A stretch of 64,000 nucleotides of DNA. It comes from Zasmidium citrigriseum. Its lineage: Eukaryota; Ascomycota; Dothideomycetes; Mycosphaerellales; Mycosphaerellaceae. The notes under the pieces are model-generated. The model did no database searches, was not told the origin of the DNA, and was given only the letters and a program-made list of their open reading frames with translations. The stretch covers positions 155,027 through 219,026 of the forward strand of contig NHNW01000064.1 in assembly GCA_002786025.1 (NCBI GenBank), given 5' to 3'. Positions 1 through 11,094 of the stretch are shown in pieces. Numbering within the stretch: position 1 is the first letter of the stretch; each line of letters starts with the position of its first letter. Made by a program: the position numbers and the translations under genes.

Positions 1-198
1 AGAAGTTTAGCGCCTAGTAGTGCACGGCATGTCTTGCCTCAACGGCACCACGAAGAAGCCTGGAAGAGTAGACTCTTTCACACATGAGACGATTTCTCCG
101 AGTTCTTGTCGAAGCATCGATGCAGTCAGAACACGTTCATGACACTCTAAGTTTCGAGGAGAGAGATTGTGTGTTTGACCAGTTGGAGATTGCATTCA

Positions 199-585
199 TC
201 ACATAATCTTAAGCATCCTAACAAATTCCCACCCGCCATAAAGATCTCCCACATCGATCGAAGCATTCGATCTACCATGGGGTCTCTCGAAAGCCGGTGA
301 GAGATCGATGACTTCGTGTCCAAATTTCTGCCTCTTCTTCTTTACCTCTGAAAGCATCGGTCTCGATGACGCAGTGGCGATAGATGTTGCTGTGGTCGTC
401 ACGACGACTGTAGTCGTTGGTTCAGGCAACGCAAGGCAGCCGCAAGCTTTGCCCATCAATCCCGTCGTTGGACGCTCTTGATGCCTGATCCACTCAAAAT
501 CGGGGATTGTGACTGTTCTTCGTTTTCGTTTCGTCGAAGTCAATGTAAATTCGCTGTCGGTTACTGAAGGTGTTCTAGACTCTCG
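199..585 (-). other. In-frame open extension downstream of a single TGA
   Basis: This stretch continues the frame of the small secreted-type ORF at 586-876 after one TGA codon followed by CGA. It has no ATG near its start; the first near-cognate codon is TTG at 543. It encodes a basic KRKRR patch, then a Thr/Val/Ala-rich low-complexity segment typical of fungal extracellular proteins, and a C terminus ending RMLKIM. No splice pair that removes the TGA and keeps frame was found among the obvious GT/AG candidates. Possible readings are a nonsense mutation, stop-codon readthrough, or coincidence. Confidence 0.3.
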
Positions 586-876
586 TCAGACCTCGAAACA
601 TTCTCCTATCTGAACGGAAGGCACATACGGCGATGACACAGTGACCGTCGCAGTATGCGTCTGCCGCGGCATTTGCAGATACGCATTGCAAAACGCCGTT
701 GCGTGTAGGCCGGGGAGATATGCCGTCGCCATGAAATTCCCCGCTCCGCAGCCGACTTGTGCCGGAAGGGATTCTTTGACGGGGATCTTAGGCCGTAATC
801 TTTGATCGAAGGCAATGCAAGCTAAAAGAAAGCCCACAAAAAGCGACGCAGTGATGTTGATGGATGTTTTGGACAT
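586..876 (-). CDS. Small secreted-type hypothetical protein (96 aa)
   Basis: The start at 876 gives an N terminus with a hydrophobic stretch (about residues 6-22, ending LLACIAFD) that looks like a signal peptide or anchor. An upstream in-frame ATG at 915 would add 13 residues. After the signal region three Cys remain, in GCGAG, AFCNA and GECFE. No known domain is recognised. The frame ends at a TGA (586-588), but the same frame stays open immediately after it down to 199. The real gene may therefore be longer and broken, or use readthrough. It could also be a chance ORF, since nothing beyond the signal-like start and the long shared frame supports it. Confidence 0.4.
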   Translation of the reverse strand: MSKTSINITASLFVGFLLACIAFDQRLRPKIPVKESLPAQVGCGAGNFMATAYLPGLHATAFCNAYLQMPRQTHTATVTVSSPYVPSVQIGECFEV

Positions 877-2960
877 GATGATAATCTGTGCTCGAATAGC
901 ATGGTGGGACAACATCGACAATAAGAGATCCCTTTTCCCATCACTCTGTGGCCTTCCGATGCTTGGTGGTTGTGACTCTTGTGGTCATGCGAGCAGGGCT
1001 TTCGGGGCTGCCATAAGGCGCCGAGCTCGCTGGAGCTGGTATGCAGCCACAGAGAGTACGTACTTTGTATTTTGTATATTGGCACGTGGCGGTGGAGCTC
1101 ACTCAGCCAGCCGCGAGATGTCCAAGATCTCAGCCCTGTGGTGGCGCATAGCTCGCAGCTGGCAGCTGTGGCACTAGCGTGAAGCTTAATATGTGAATGT
1201 TTTGGGTCCTGGAGCCGACACATGCCAAGATGTGGTGTGATGCTGTATTTGCTCTCCGCCTGTCTGTCAATGAATCGAACACTTGGTAGTATACTTTCTT
1301 GGAATGTGTCTCGCCCACCACCTCGACACCGATGCCTAGGGAGTTGCCAGAGAGTCTCAGACAATGCCGACAGGCATCTTTTGTCATACCGAGAACAAGA
1401 CGTGGATGATTTTGAAGACTGTCGGGAGGCATAGCAGTCATCGACATGAGATCGAGAACGAGGGCGTGGCAGACGTTCGTCTGTCGCTCTCTCTGGACTG
1501 TCTTAGCCTGCTTCAGTACCCAAAGAACCGACCCGCTCGCACAGTCTCTGCCACTATACCTGCTCGTCGTTTCGTATACATAAATATCTTTTGCGCCTTT
1601 CATTTCTTCCGGAACACATCATTCGTACTGCATGCTCCTAAAGACGACCTCCGAATCATATTGCACGCAAAGGCCATGCAAGATGACTAAGAAAAAATGA
1701 TCAACGGTGCAATCTTTGGAGTCCCACCCTGCGCTGTATAGTACCGATCTGTGTGCACTAGAGACTCTCCGAGGACTTTGGAGTTACTAGACTATGTATC
1801 GGAGAGGAGCAGCGTACGGCAAAGGATTCAGGCTCAATTGCCGACGAAGAATTTCCTAGCTTTGCACCTAGCATCTTCCATTACTAGTCCGAACAGTCAC
1901 GCTTTAGAGGCTCCTCAGAGTTCCACTCGTAGTGATCCAACTGACCTTGACGCTTTTGTAACGGCGAAGAAGAAGGCGAGTCGGAATGAGGCTGAATCAA
2001 AGGAATTGACGTGAATCATGATAAGGTCCGCTCTTGTTGAGCACGACGATTTAAACAAGAAGTACCTCATCCAAGCATGATCCAAATCAACAATCCGCGG
2101 ATGATCTTACTAAGCCATTGTGGACGCAAAGCTTCTGAACGATCTGCGCCTGCAGAGGCTTGCATGAACATGTTGGTTGTTCCTAGCGGCAGGGATGTGG
2201 AGGAGCGCAACAACCTGCATATTGATGGACAACTGCGTCCGAAAGCAGCGTTTGACCAGTTTGGCATGTCGAAATGGTTGGATGTGATGGACATATCCCA
2301 AATGGGAGCGACGCTAATGCGGGAAGGCTGCCGAGCGCTAAGCGCAAGTACATCCTCTTCCAGGTACTGCTCGGGCCGGTCGATCCTGTTCATGACGGAA
2401 CTGCAGTTCTTATACGCTACTGTACTTGTTCATGAGCATGTGTGCTTGCCATGCAACTGCAGAATCTCAATAGTGCTGACTCAGTGGGGCGTTCCTGCAA
2501 TTCAGTGGTCCACATGGCTCTCATCCGTGCAAATGATCTCCAGGAAGGATGGGCTCTTCCGCTGTGCAGAGAACTTGCAACATCACCTGCCTGTTGGGTT
2601 ATATCGATGTGGACGGCCCTCGGTGCGTTGTGGAGCGTGGTCTGTGTGGAGGAGTCGGGTACAGTCTTCTTCCCGAGCAGTGTTCGAATGGATGTGCTTA
2701 CTTGCGAATTTGGTCACACAAATGGTCAAACTTTCTGTCGGAACACTCTTACGAAAGGCATATTCTGGGCATGAATCCTCTGTGACTGCATGGTGGCGAG
2801 TGTGCAATGGTTCGCTCAGTTGAGATGAGGACAAGATACCTCGGACGAGGAGCAAGCGCTGGATCCTTCTGCTGACTGAAACAATGCGAGGTGACTCTAT
2901 AAAGACGCACCAGTACTGCGAGCTGCAACCCCAACTCTCATCAACGGTGTGACTTCCATC
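877..2960. other. Stretch without a confident gene
   Basis: Several overlapping frames are open here on both strands, but none has a convincing start, composition or domain. The most protein-like piece is 1757-2014 (+), ending in a charged tail (DAFVTAKKKASRNEAESKEL), but it lacks an ATG and could be a gene remnant. A 248-codon frame at 2077-2823 (+) overlaps two other open frames and resembles no known family. The last 60 bp before 2961 hold the promoter of the arabinofuranosidase gene. Confidence 0.4.
2898..2903 (+). promoter_or_regulatory. TATA box candidate of the GH54 gene
   Basis: TATAAA lies 58 bp upstream of the chosen ATG at 2961, a normal spacing for a short 5' UTR in ascomycetes. 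It is the best core-promoter match in the 300 bp before the gene. Confidence 0.5.
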
Positions 2961-4563
2961 ATGGCCTCTCGCTTGAACTTCGTCGCCCAGCTCGCGCTGT
3001 CAGTCCTCCCCAGCCTCGCCCTTGCCGGACCCTGCGACATCTACAAGGATGGCAACACCCCTTGTGTGGCTGCTCACAGCCCTGTCCGAGCCCTTTATGA
3101 CTCCTTTGATGGATTCCTCTATGAAGTCAGGCGAGGCTCAGACAATCACACTATGCCAATCGCACCTTTGCACGCCGGCGGTGTTGCCAACTCAACCGCC
3201 CAGGACGACTTTTGCAGTGGAACGACCTGTGTGATTGTCACCATCTACGACCAGTCCGGCCACAACAATCATCTTAATCAAGCGCCGGGAGGTGGTGCTG
3301 CTCAAGGTGAGATGAGATCGAGAGAACTTGGGTGCTTTACCATGTACTGACCTCATTCCAGGACCAAACCCAGGCGGCTACGATGACCTTGTACTTGCAA
3401 CTGGAGCTCCAGTGACTGTCAACGGCAGCCGAGCATATGGCGTATTCATTCAGCCTGACTCGGGATACAGAGTCGACAATACCAGTGGTGTCGCTACTGG
3501 AGATCAACCAGAAGGGATGTACGCTATTTTTGACGGCACACACTATAATTCCCAGTGTTGCTTCGATTATGGCAATGCCGAAACCACCAACACCGATCCT
3601 GGATATCCAAATGGTAATGGTCACATGGAGGCGATCTACTTCGGCACCGGTGATGGCAGTGGACGGGGCACAGGATCGGGCTCTGGTCCTTGGATCATGG
3701 CAGATCTGGAGAACGGTCTCTTCTCTGGTGAAGACCCTGTCAAAAACCCTGCTGATCCAACTGTCACATATCGCTTCTTGACGGCAGTGATTAAGGGTGA
3801 ATCCAACCACTGGGCAATTCGTGGCGGAGACGCAACATCTGGACAGGTCACGACATACTACGACGGCCCACGTCCCAACGCAACACATTACAACCCAATG
3901 AGCAAAGAAGGTGCCATCCTCCTGGGAGTTGGCGGAGACAACAGTGACGGCGCACAAGGAACATTCTACGAAGGAGTCGTTACCTCCGGCTTCCCTTCCA
4001 ACGAGACTGAAGAGCTCGTGGCCATGAACATCAAGCAGGCAAATTACCAGGTGACTTCCATCACAAGCGGCCCACCCGTCAACGTCGGCTCCTCAATCTC
4101 TTTCCGTGTTACAACGCCCTACTTCAATACCCGCTACCTCACTCACAACGGCACTCTTGTCTACACCCAAATCGTCTCCAACTCCAGCGACTCCACCCTC
4201 AAGTCAGCCGCATCCTGGAATGTCAAAAGCGGCCTCGGCAACTCCGCCTGCGTCTCGTTCGAATCGAAAGACCAGCCCGGCAAATACCTCCGCCATGTCG
4301 AGGATCCGAACAACGAGTTTGGCATGTCCGTCGACTCGGACGATGGCACGAAGCTGATGCATGAGGATGCAACGTACTGTCCTCAAGTCGGATTGAACAG
4401 CCCGAGTAACAATTTGTTCCGCAGCTGGAATTTCCCAACCAGGGCCATTCGCCATTATTATAACTACTGCTACATTGCGCAGAATGGTGGACCGAAGAGT
4501 TTTGATGATCCGGCTACGTACAATGATGATGCTTCTTGGTTTGTTGGGAGTAGCTTCGTCTGA
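2961..4563 (+). CDS. Secreted alpha-L-arabinofuranosidase, GH54 with CBM42 (abfB type)
   Basis: Exons are 2961-3306 and 3362-4563, with a 55-nt phase-1 intron (GTGAGA..CCAG); the product is 515 aa, close to the usual size of the family. Residues 1-22 form a signal peptide ending LALA, so the protein is exported. The GH54 catalytic domain follows: the vicinal Cys-Cys pair (C181-C182 in SQCCFDYGN), the segment ADLENG with E232 as likely nucleophile, and GGDNSDG with D308 as likely acid/base. These three sites keep the spacing I recall for the Aspergillus kawachii AbfB structure (C176/C177, E221, D297). From about residue 350 the CBM42 arabinose-binding domain runs to the end. The enzyme would release arabinofuranose side chains from arabinan and arabinoxylan. 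A TGA closes the frame at 4561-4563. It lies next to another secreted glycan-related gene on the same strand. Confidence 0.95.
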
Positions 4564-5316
4564 TCCCGAGGAAGTCCTTCAAACGATGGGTCAATGGTTA
4601 TAAACAGCTGCTGATACTTTGGAAACGACGAGGTCTTACTGGGGTTTATATGAATTATGATTCTGATGTTGTATATAGAAAGGTCATTCGGCATATGTAT
4701 ATCGTCTCCCAGCCCGATCTTGTCCTTTCGCGTGCGAGACCATTTGTATCTTTTCAAGTTATACTGAGTTCAACTCGCTTCCTCTGGTCGTCGTTCGAAG
4801 ACAAACCAACCGGCAGCGGACAGCGAAGAGGGTCCCTCATGTCTGACACCACTGCAGATCTCTTCATTCACCGTGGCTTGATTACTCGGCGGGTGCTTAG
4901 GGAGGCGATCTTCAGCTTCATCAGTCAATTGTTCAGCTTCAACTGATGGAATTCCACGGCGGTAAGGTGCGCAAGAAGGATCGCTTTACAAAGGCGGAAC
5001 GGTGTTGGTAGTACGCAAAACTCAATGATTTCGTAGCTCATTCGCTGCGGCGATATGCAGCGATTGCCGTTTACAGGAAGTTCGCAAAGGCTTCAAGCAT
5101 GGTGCTGACCAAGGGATCCGCGCTAACGTCTTTAGCAGCGCAAGTATGGCCAAAGATGATGATCGTTCAGCTGAAGACGGAAGGCGAGTATGGAAAGGGT
5201 TGCAACTTGGATGTCAGACTTGCCACATTTGTGGGCTCGCAGGGCATCTGGTTGAATATGTACCCAGCACTGCGAGCATTCGCTTGATCTGCAATTCTTC
5301 AGCCATCCATTCCACC
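4564..5316. other. Intergenic region between the two secreted-enzyme genes
   Basis: This 750-bp stretch holds the 3' UTR of the GH54 gene and the promoter of the next gene. Open frames present (for example 5146-5697) run out of frame into the downstream gene and are not supported. No tRNA, repeat or clear TATA box was seen. Confidence 0.5.
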
Positions 5317-6660
5317 ATGGCAATGCTTTTTCACGCGGCCGTTCTAGCTGCAACACTTCTTCAATCGATTCAAGCTGCGCCTCGGAATCTGCCTCCCGCT
5401 ATCTCTGGGAATGTGCAAGTGTTCGGCCACACGACAGATCCAAACTTCTTCAAGGGAAATGCGTCAAATCCCAACGATCCAGGATATGTAAGGCTTGCCA
5501 GAACATGGGAGATGATTCACGAGCTGACGGAATGGAAAGTACACGGACGGTGGTGCCGGCGGCTTCGTCAATGGCTACCACATGCTGACGTTGAGCGATG
5601 CTCGTGTCCTCAACGGCTTTGGAGAAGTCCATACTGCGTATGCTTTCACAGATCCTGTACGTCAGAGCCCATGCCCAAGTGCGAGGAGCAGTGCTGAATG
5701 ATCCAGGATCACCCACTGAACATCACCATCATCGGGAACTACACCTCCAATCCGCATGGATTCTTCCAGGGGAATGGAAATGGGCAAGGCACCGTTCGCT
5801 CCGACGACACCGATGCTTGCGACCAAAATTCTGGTCAGCGAAATTTCGCCCCCGCGCCAAACACCATGATGGTCTCTCTCGATAACGGTACGACCGGGAT
5901 CAATGTTTGGAGCGTCTACTGTGGGGATGTTGTATACAATACATTGATTGAGTGGGAGGTCGAAGATCTCGAGGGATTGGTTGCCAGCAGCCAGAACATT
6001 CCGAATAAGAGGACGGTGGATAGGCTGTTCAACGTATGTACATTCATTATCAAGCATGGACAGGAGCTGACACATACTCAGGCAACTCAACCATTGTACG
6101 GAACAGACGGCGTCGCAGTCGACAGCGAATTCATCTACTTCGTCGCCCTCAACAATAATGGCTTCAAACTTGCCCGAGTCACCAAGTCCCAAAGAACAGA
6201 CATCACGCAGTACAACTACTGGTACTCAACCCCAGGCGTGTGGAACAACACCATCCCAAACATGAACGACACATCCGCCAACTTCCTCAACGGCACAAAT
6301 CCCGGCAACAACGTGCAGTTCGGCTCGGACCTCTTCTTCTCCCCGTACTTCAACACCTGGATGTTCTCATACTCCAGCTTCGGCGAAGCAGCGATCTACA
6401 ATCTGGCATACTCAAGCAGTGGAAGTATCGAAGGTCCCTGGATGGATCTCGGGCCAGTGTATACCCCGCCCTTGGATGATGGGTGTGATCCGAACAACCC
6501 GTACTTTGTCCCTGCAGCTCAAGGGGCAATTGACTTTGGGGCGGATCTGGTTTATCTTACACATTCGCATCCGGGATATGATGAGTCGGGCAAGACCTTG
6601 ACGATTGGATGGGTCAGCTGTGACACTTTTATCAACTTTGGGAAGATCACGTTCAAGTGA
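5317..6660 (+). CDS. Secreted DUF4185-like beta-propeller protein (putative glycan-active)
   Basis: Four exons were assembled from frame continuity: 5317-5487, 5540-5656, 5707-6033 and 6082-6660. The three phase-0 introns are 52, 50 and 48 nt. The product is 397 aa. It starts with a signal peptide (MAMLFHAAVLAATLLQSIQA). The segment after intron 1 (GGAGGFVNGYHMLTLSDA) and the closing blocks (LVYLTHS.. and LTIGWVSCD) resemble bacterial and fungal DUF4185 propellers, which sit among five-bladed glycan-binding or hydrolysing folds. Many N-x-S/T sites fit a secreted glycoprotein. Activity is unknown. Its position 750 bp after the arabinofuranosidase, on the same strand, suggests a role in plant cell-wall polysaccharide use. 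Intron 3 keeps the frame open if unspliced. Splice sites are inferred, so exon edges may shift by a few codons. Confidence 0.75.
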
Positions 6661-6923
6661 GAGAGTGAGAGCACATGAGGAGAAGGGTTACGGGCGCTGG
6701 TCCGTCGAACGAAAACATGCGTCTATAGATAAGATGAATGATCTTTGTGTACGTTACGCAAAGTTGAAAATAAAGTTCATTGGCGTCCTCCGTGTTTACA
6801 TCTTGCCGGCATGTGAACGCGGGGCGGCTGAACTTCCGATCCGACGTACCACCACCAGCCTCTCCCACCTTCGCCTCCGCCATCACATTACTGCATCTCG
6901 CGACCGAGTATCTCTCAGCGACG

Positions 6924-7808
6924 ATGGAGTTTTGGCAACTCATAGCCATGCACGGCCCCGTGGCCAACTTCCCCTACGGCGAGATGGCAGACTCGTCGAG
7001 AGTGGAAGACATCGAGCAAGAGACGGAACATCCTGCAGCACTCGCCGTATTCGAAACATACGAACTTCTTGAGCAGATCTTCCTCGGATTGCCTGTCTCG
7101 CGCCTCTACATCCTACAGCGTGTGAACAAAGCCTGGCGCAGCGTCATCAACGATTCCAAAGACCTCCAGAAGAAGATGTACCGGATCGCAAAAGACTCCC
7201 CGATCGATCCCATGCCACTCAGCAGCAGCCAGATGACACAACAACCCGTGCCGAAATACAGAGTCGCCGCCCTGAAGATGCTCCCGATGCTGGTCGTCAA
7301 TCCAAGACCACGTCATCGAGACCTTGATATCGCACCGGCGATAGCACGCCTCCAGGCCATCATTTGCTCAATCCAGTTCCGTGGCCACTTAAACCCTCCT
7401 TCTCCGCAGGTCTCTGCCACTACGACACTCCAGTTCACGCCCATCGACACGAATGATCACCAATCATGGATGGACGCCCCCATCAGCAACCCGCCAATCA
7501 CCGAAATCCGAATGTCCAACTCATCAGTACCGCGGCACGCGAAAGACATTTTCCGGAAGACGTATCGAAACGAGAAGGGTCTGAGCATGGGCGATGTCTA
7601 TCAGATGCATCGAGAGTTCAAGAAAGAGCATTTGGAGACGACTGGAATCGCGGTCAAGACGCCACACGTTGTGGCCCATTTCACGGTCCATCTGGAGCTG
7701 GGGTCTGATAAGTCCCCGGAAGAGCTACGCCGCGAGTGGGACAAGCAACGGATGTTTGAGGTCTTCATTGAAGAGGGGGACGGAGCTCGGGATTGGCCGA
7801 CTTGTTAA
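6924..7808 (+). CDS. F-box protein, family A copy 1 (294 aa)
   Basis: A single-exon gene. Residues 46-86 form a standard fungal F-box: YELLEQIFLGLP, then ILQRVNKAWRSVI, then DLQKKM. F-box proteins act as substrate adaptors of SCF ubiquitin ligases by binding Skp1. The C-terminal half carries the block shared with the next three genes: SWMDAP, NPPITE, then EKGLSMGDVYQMHREF. The start at 6924 is the first ATG in frame; ATG 6984 (MADSS) is an alternative. The substrate is unknown. It is the first of four same-strand paralogues within 5.2 kb. Confidence 0.85.
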   Translation: MEFWQLIAMHGPVANFPYGEMADSSRVEDIEQETEHPAALAVFETYELLEQIFLGLPVSRLYILQRVNKAWRSVINDSKDLQKKMYRIAKDSPIDPMPLSSSQMTQQPVPKYRVAALKMLPMLVVNPRPRHRDLDIAPAIARLQAIICSIQFRGHLNPPSPQVSATTTLQFTPIDTNDHQSWMDAPISNPPITEIRMSNSSVPRHAKDIFRKTYRNEKGLSMGDVYQMHREFKKEHLETTGIAVKTPHVVAHFTVHLELGSDKSPEELRREWDKQRMFEVFIEEGDGARDWPTC

Positions 7809-8225
7809 GGAGATCAAGAAGGGGCCGTTGAACCCAAGGACCTTGACCTTGAGCAAGACGACATGGAGAACGCATATGGTGGAAACTTAGTGACGTATTA
7901 GTTTTTGGGATGGTAGGGCGGGTTTGGAGCGATCGAGCATCGAGCACCTTAGCCAGCGAGGTCCCCGCAGTGTTGAACTGAAGTATTCCATTCTACGCAG
8001 TCACGCTGATTCATGACATTCTCTTTATCGATTGGCGAAGCTACTTTGAAACAGCTCAGTGAGAATTCAGATGTGGATTTGGGTCAAAATTCGTTTTGTG
8101 GCTGCCAGCAGTCAGGCAGCCAATTAACGAGGGCGGTCGGCATGTGATTGTGGCTGGTGCGTCGTTCGAATCTTCACCACGGACTCCACACAGACTACAA
8201 CTTCTCAGCACCGCAAATACCAACA

Positions 8226-9110
8226 ATGTCGCGTGTCGTGAACTCGCCCAACCCACCTGATTCCGGCAAGCTTCCATCGCCCAGCATGGCCTCCCTTCTC
8301 AAGAGCGTTGGCCCACAGGCCGACTCGCCCGCCAGTCCCGCCGACCCATCAACTTCAGCATCAAACATCCCAGACGATGCCGAGTCCGTTGCCGCTCAGA
8401 AAGTTCTCAGAACATACGAGCTTCTCGAACAAATTCTCCTCCGCCTACCGATCTCTCGAATCTACGTGCTGCAGCGCGTCAACAGCAGGTGGCGGGACGT
8501 CGTCAAAGACTCGAAGGCTCTGCAGAGCAAGACGTTTCTCATTCCCCGTGGTCCACCTGTGGAGCCAATGCAGCCTAGTGTCATCAACAACTCGCGCAAG
8601 ACCTACGAGTTCCGCGGCATGAAGCTCTCGCCTATGCTCAGGATCGGCTATGGTCTCGGACAGTACCACATTCTCAAGGCCATTGGAGGCGACTGTGAGG
8701 CAATCACCGCCGAGATCGTTCTTCGCGCCTACATCGATGTCCCATCAGGCGAGAACACTCTTTCCGCAGACGTCGAACTCCACTTCTCAGCCCTCAATCA
8801 CAGCAAGCACGAATCCTGGATGGCCGTACCCATCACCAACCCGCCGATCACTGAAGTCTACATGCAAAGCAAAGCTACACGCTTTGGGAAGATGTATCGT
8901 TGCGAGAAGGGCTTCACAATGGGCCACATCTATGAAACACACAAGCAGTTCATCGAGGAGGCTTTGCGCGAAAAAGGCATTTCCATCGGATGTCGGCAAG
9001 TCGTCGCTGGCTTCTCCATCATCGTGCCAACCAAACCTAAGGACTTGGCTATTGGATCTTACACGCCTCCGCTGACCTTCATCAAGCGAGTGATGGAAGA
9101 CGCGGAGTAA
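8226..9110 (+). CDS. F-box protein, family A copy 2 (294 aa)
   Basis: A single exon, exactly the same length as copy 1. A Ser/Pro-rich N terminus of about 60 residues precedes the F-box (residues 63-100: YELLEQILLRLP, VLQRVNSRWRDVV). The C-terminal block reads SWMAVP, NPPITEVYM, CEKGFTMGHIYETHKQF. The reading frame is open upstream to 8148 without an ATG, so 8226 is the first plausible start. It is the closest relative of copy 1 in the cluster, judging by these blocks. Confidence 0.85.
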   Translation: MSRVVNSPNPPDSGKLPSPSMASLLKSVGPQADSPASPADPSTSASNIPDDAESVAAQKVLRTYELLEQILLRLPISRIYVLQRVNSRWRDVVKDSKALQSKTFLIPRGPPVEPMQPSVINNSRKTYEFRGMKLSPMLRIGYGLGQYHILKAIGGDCEAITAEIVLRAYIDVPSGENTLSADVELHFSALNHSKHESWMAVPITNPPITEVYMQSKATRFGKMYRCEKGFTMGHIYETHKQFIEEALREKGISIGCRQVVAGFSIIVPTKPKDLAIGSYTPPLTFIKRVMEDAE

Positions 9111-9686
9111 GAGTGGAAAGCAAGAAGAGGTACAGGAAGATATGTAGGTTATCGAGGTGCTCGAGCGGTCTGACTCTGGCTGGGATTCAAGATTCAAGGA
9201 GGGCAGATGCATTCAAGGGCAAGAATTGGAGAGCGGCGTCACAGCTAAATCAACGGCTCTCCGACAGGTGGCATCTGATCAAGCCATCGTGATATCGCTC
9301 GGTGTTCTGTTTGTAGCCGGGGGCTGTGGGATACATCAAAAGGGGTCTCAAAAAATTCCTTGTGCATTAAATGTCCTTTCTCCTCCCTTGTGTACACATC
9401 GCTGTCGACACTGTTCAAAAATGTAATTACCCTGCCAGAATTGTACTTTAGTAGAGTTTAGAGGTCTCATGATGCTGTCTGCTGCAAATTCGATTGCTGA
9501 CCTTTGGGCGCATGTGAATGTGGGACCGTGCTTGAATTCGCGCCAAGCGAGCCGACAGCTTTCTCCGGCTTCGACTCTCAAACATCGGCCACCCACCATC
9601 TCGGCAGCTGGCATAGTCGCAAGTTCTCTCGTGGAGACATCAACCTTTTTCACATATCGTCGACTGCTCTGTCAAGACCGTCCGTC

Positions 9687-10595
9687 ATGGACCTCTCCAC
9701 CGCCAGCCTCAGCAAGGCCGAGCAGCGCCGCCAGAGGAAGCGCGCCACATCCGCGACCGCCGACATCAAGACATCCACCGACAAGAGAAAGAGCTATCGT
9801 CACAAGAACGATGACAAGGAGCGTTCCGCGGCGCAAGAGGTCGGTGGCATATTCGAGCTCATCGAGATGATCGCCCTCGAGCTTCCCGCGAAGCAGTTGT
9901 TTCCGCTTCAGCGCGTCAACAGTCAGTGGCGCGGGGTCATTCAGCAGTCGCTGGGGCTGAGGAAGAAGATGGGCATGATGCCCGCCGCCAACAAGGCCCA
10001 CGACGGATGCGACTGGGCGGCATGCAGCAGCAGGATCGGACCTCTGATTCCAGTGCATCAGCTTCCAGAGTCATGCCCCAAGCAGAGTGCGGTCATCGAC
10101 CTCGACGCCATCCAGATCTCCTTCACCCGCCTGCGTTACTCCCACCATCCCAACCGGCACAGCATGACTCGCCCGCCTCCTCCTAAACCGTACGTGATGG
10201 CTTCCTTCCAAATCGACTTCACACAAGCGAACACCCGCGACGGATCGTGGCGTTGCCCGCTTCCACTTACAGACCCACCAACTTTTCGCGTCAGCCTCAG
10301 CATCGGCGAATCAACATGGAAGAATCGCGGAGACCACCACAAATACGTGGAGAGCAGCACAGGTCTGACTCTGGGAGACATCTACCAAGGACAGAGGGAC
10401 TTCATCGAGGAGATTGGCCAGCAGCATGGCGTTTGCATCACGCCCGAGCAGGTAAAATGCAGTTTCCACATCATGCGCCCTGCAATGGGCTGCTGCTTGA
10501 CGCACTGCAAGCTCTACGACTCCTGCTCTCAGAGTGCCTGGCGGACTCACGACGAGGCCTGCAAGTGCTACGACTGGTTGCCGAAGGAGGACTGA
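9687..10595 (+). CDS. F-box protein, family A copy 3, divergent and Cys-rich at the C terminus (302 aa)
   Basis: A single exon. A strongly basic N terminus (QRRQRKR, KRKSYRHK) could act as a nuclear signal. The F-box lies at about residues 55-93 (FELIEMIALELP, PLQRVNSQWRGVI). The family C-terminal block is recognisable but diverged (SWRCPLPLTDPPTF, TGLTLGDIYQGQRDFIEE). Unlike its neighbours it ends with a Cys-rich tail (six Cys in the last 45 residues, starting MGCCLTHCKLYDSC). An upstream promoter motif shared with other F-box genes of the window lies at 9537. Confidence 0.82.
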   Translation: MDLSTASLSKAEQRRQRKRATSATADIKTSTDKRKSYRHKNDDKERSAAQEVGGIFELIEMIALELPAKQLFPLQRVNSQWRGVIQQSLGLRKKMGMMPAANKAHDGCDWAACSSRIGPLIPVHQLPESCPKQSAVIDLDAIQISFTRLRYSHHPNRHSMTRPPPPKPYVMASFQIDFTQANTRDGSWRCPLPLTDPPTFRVSLSIGESTWKNRGDHHKYVESSTGLTLGDIYQGQRDFIEEIGQQHGVCITPEQVKCSFHIMRPAMGCCLTHCKLYDSCSQSAWRTHDEACKCYDWLPKED

Positions 10596-10964
10596 GAAGT
10601 CGAGCAGTCACCGTCGAATTCAAGGGCAGAAAACAGGGCCAGTCACTTCCGGACTACCAGAAGAGATTAGGGCGCATCGCAGATTAGGGGTGAGATCGAG
10701 AGGGGATACAGGAGGGTTAGACACTCAAACAAAGAAGCACAATGAAGCTGAAGTGGACTCAGCGTACCGAGAGCCTTGTTTACGTACAAAGGGCGAGTAG
10801 GACACCGCGGCATTGAGGTCTTGTCTCGGCACGTTTAGCTAGCGTCGTTCCTTCGCAATATCATGCGCTTTAGACTATAGCAGAGATCCCTTGAGAGATG
10901 TGACGCACGCTGTGAAGTTCCAATGGCTCCTTCTTCTCACCAAGCTGGCGTCCTCGATCGATAG

Positions 10965-10981
10965 GAATTAAGCTTCGCTAG
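10965..10981 (+). promoter_or_regulatory. Shared upstream motif, family A copy 4
   Basis: GAATTAAGCTTCGCTAG, 114 bp before the ATG at 11095. Its first 14 bases are identical to the motif at 30477 upstream of a family B gene, although the two coding families differ. It may be a common regulatory site or the residue of a shared promoter duplication. Confidence 0.4.
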
Positions 10982-11094
10982 CGCGCCTGTGAAAGCCGGT
11001 CCGCGCTTCGCTTTGCGCCGCGCATCCCAGCTTCCACCTTCGAGGTCTCGTCAGTCCTGCATTTCATTCAACTTGCCACCACAGCATCCCCAGC

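Noticed and set aside
822..1364. 180-codon minus-strand ORF upstream of the small secreted-type gene
   Set aside because: It overlaps the first gene's start in another frame and has random-looking His/Ser/Arg content.
2077..2823. 248-codon plus-strand ORF
   Set aside because: Two other frames are open over the same bases and none shows a domain; hydrophobic and Cys-rich content is patternless. A decayed gene is possible but not supportable.
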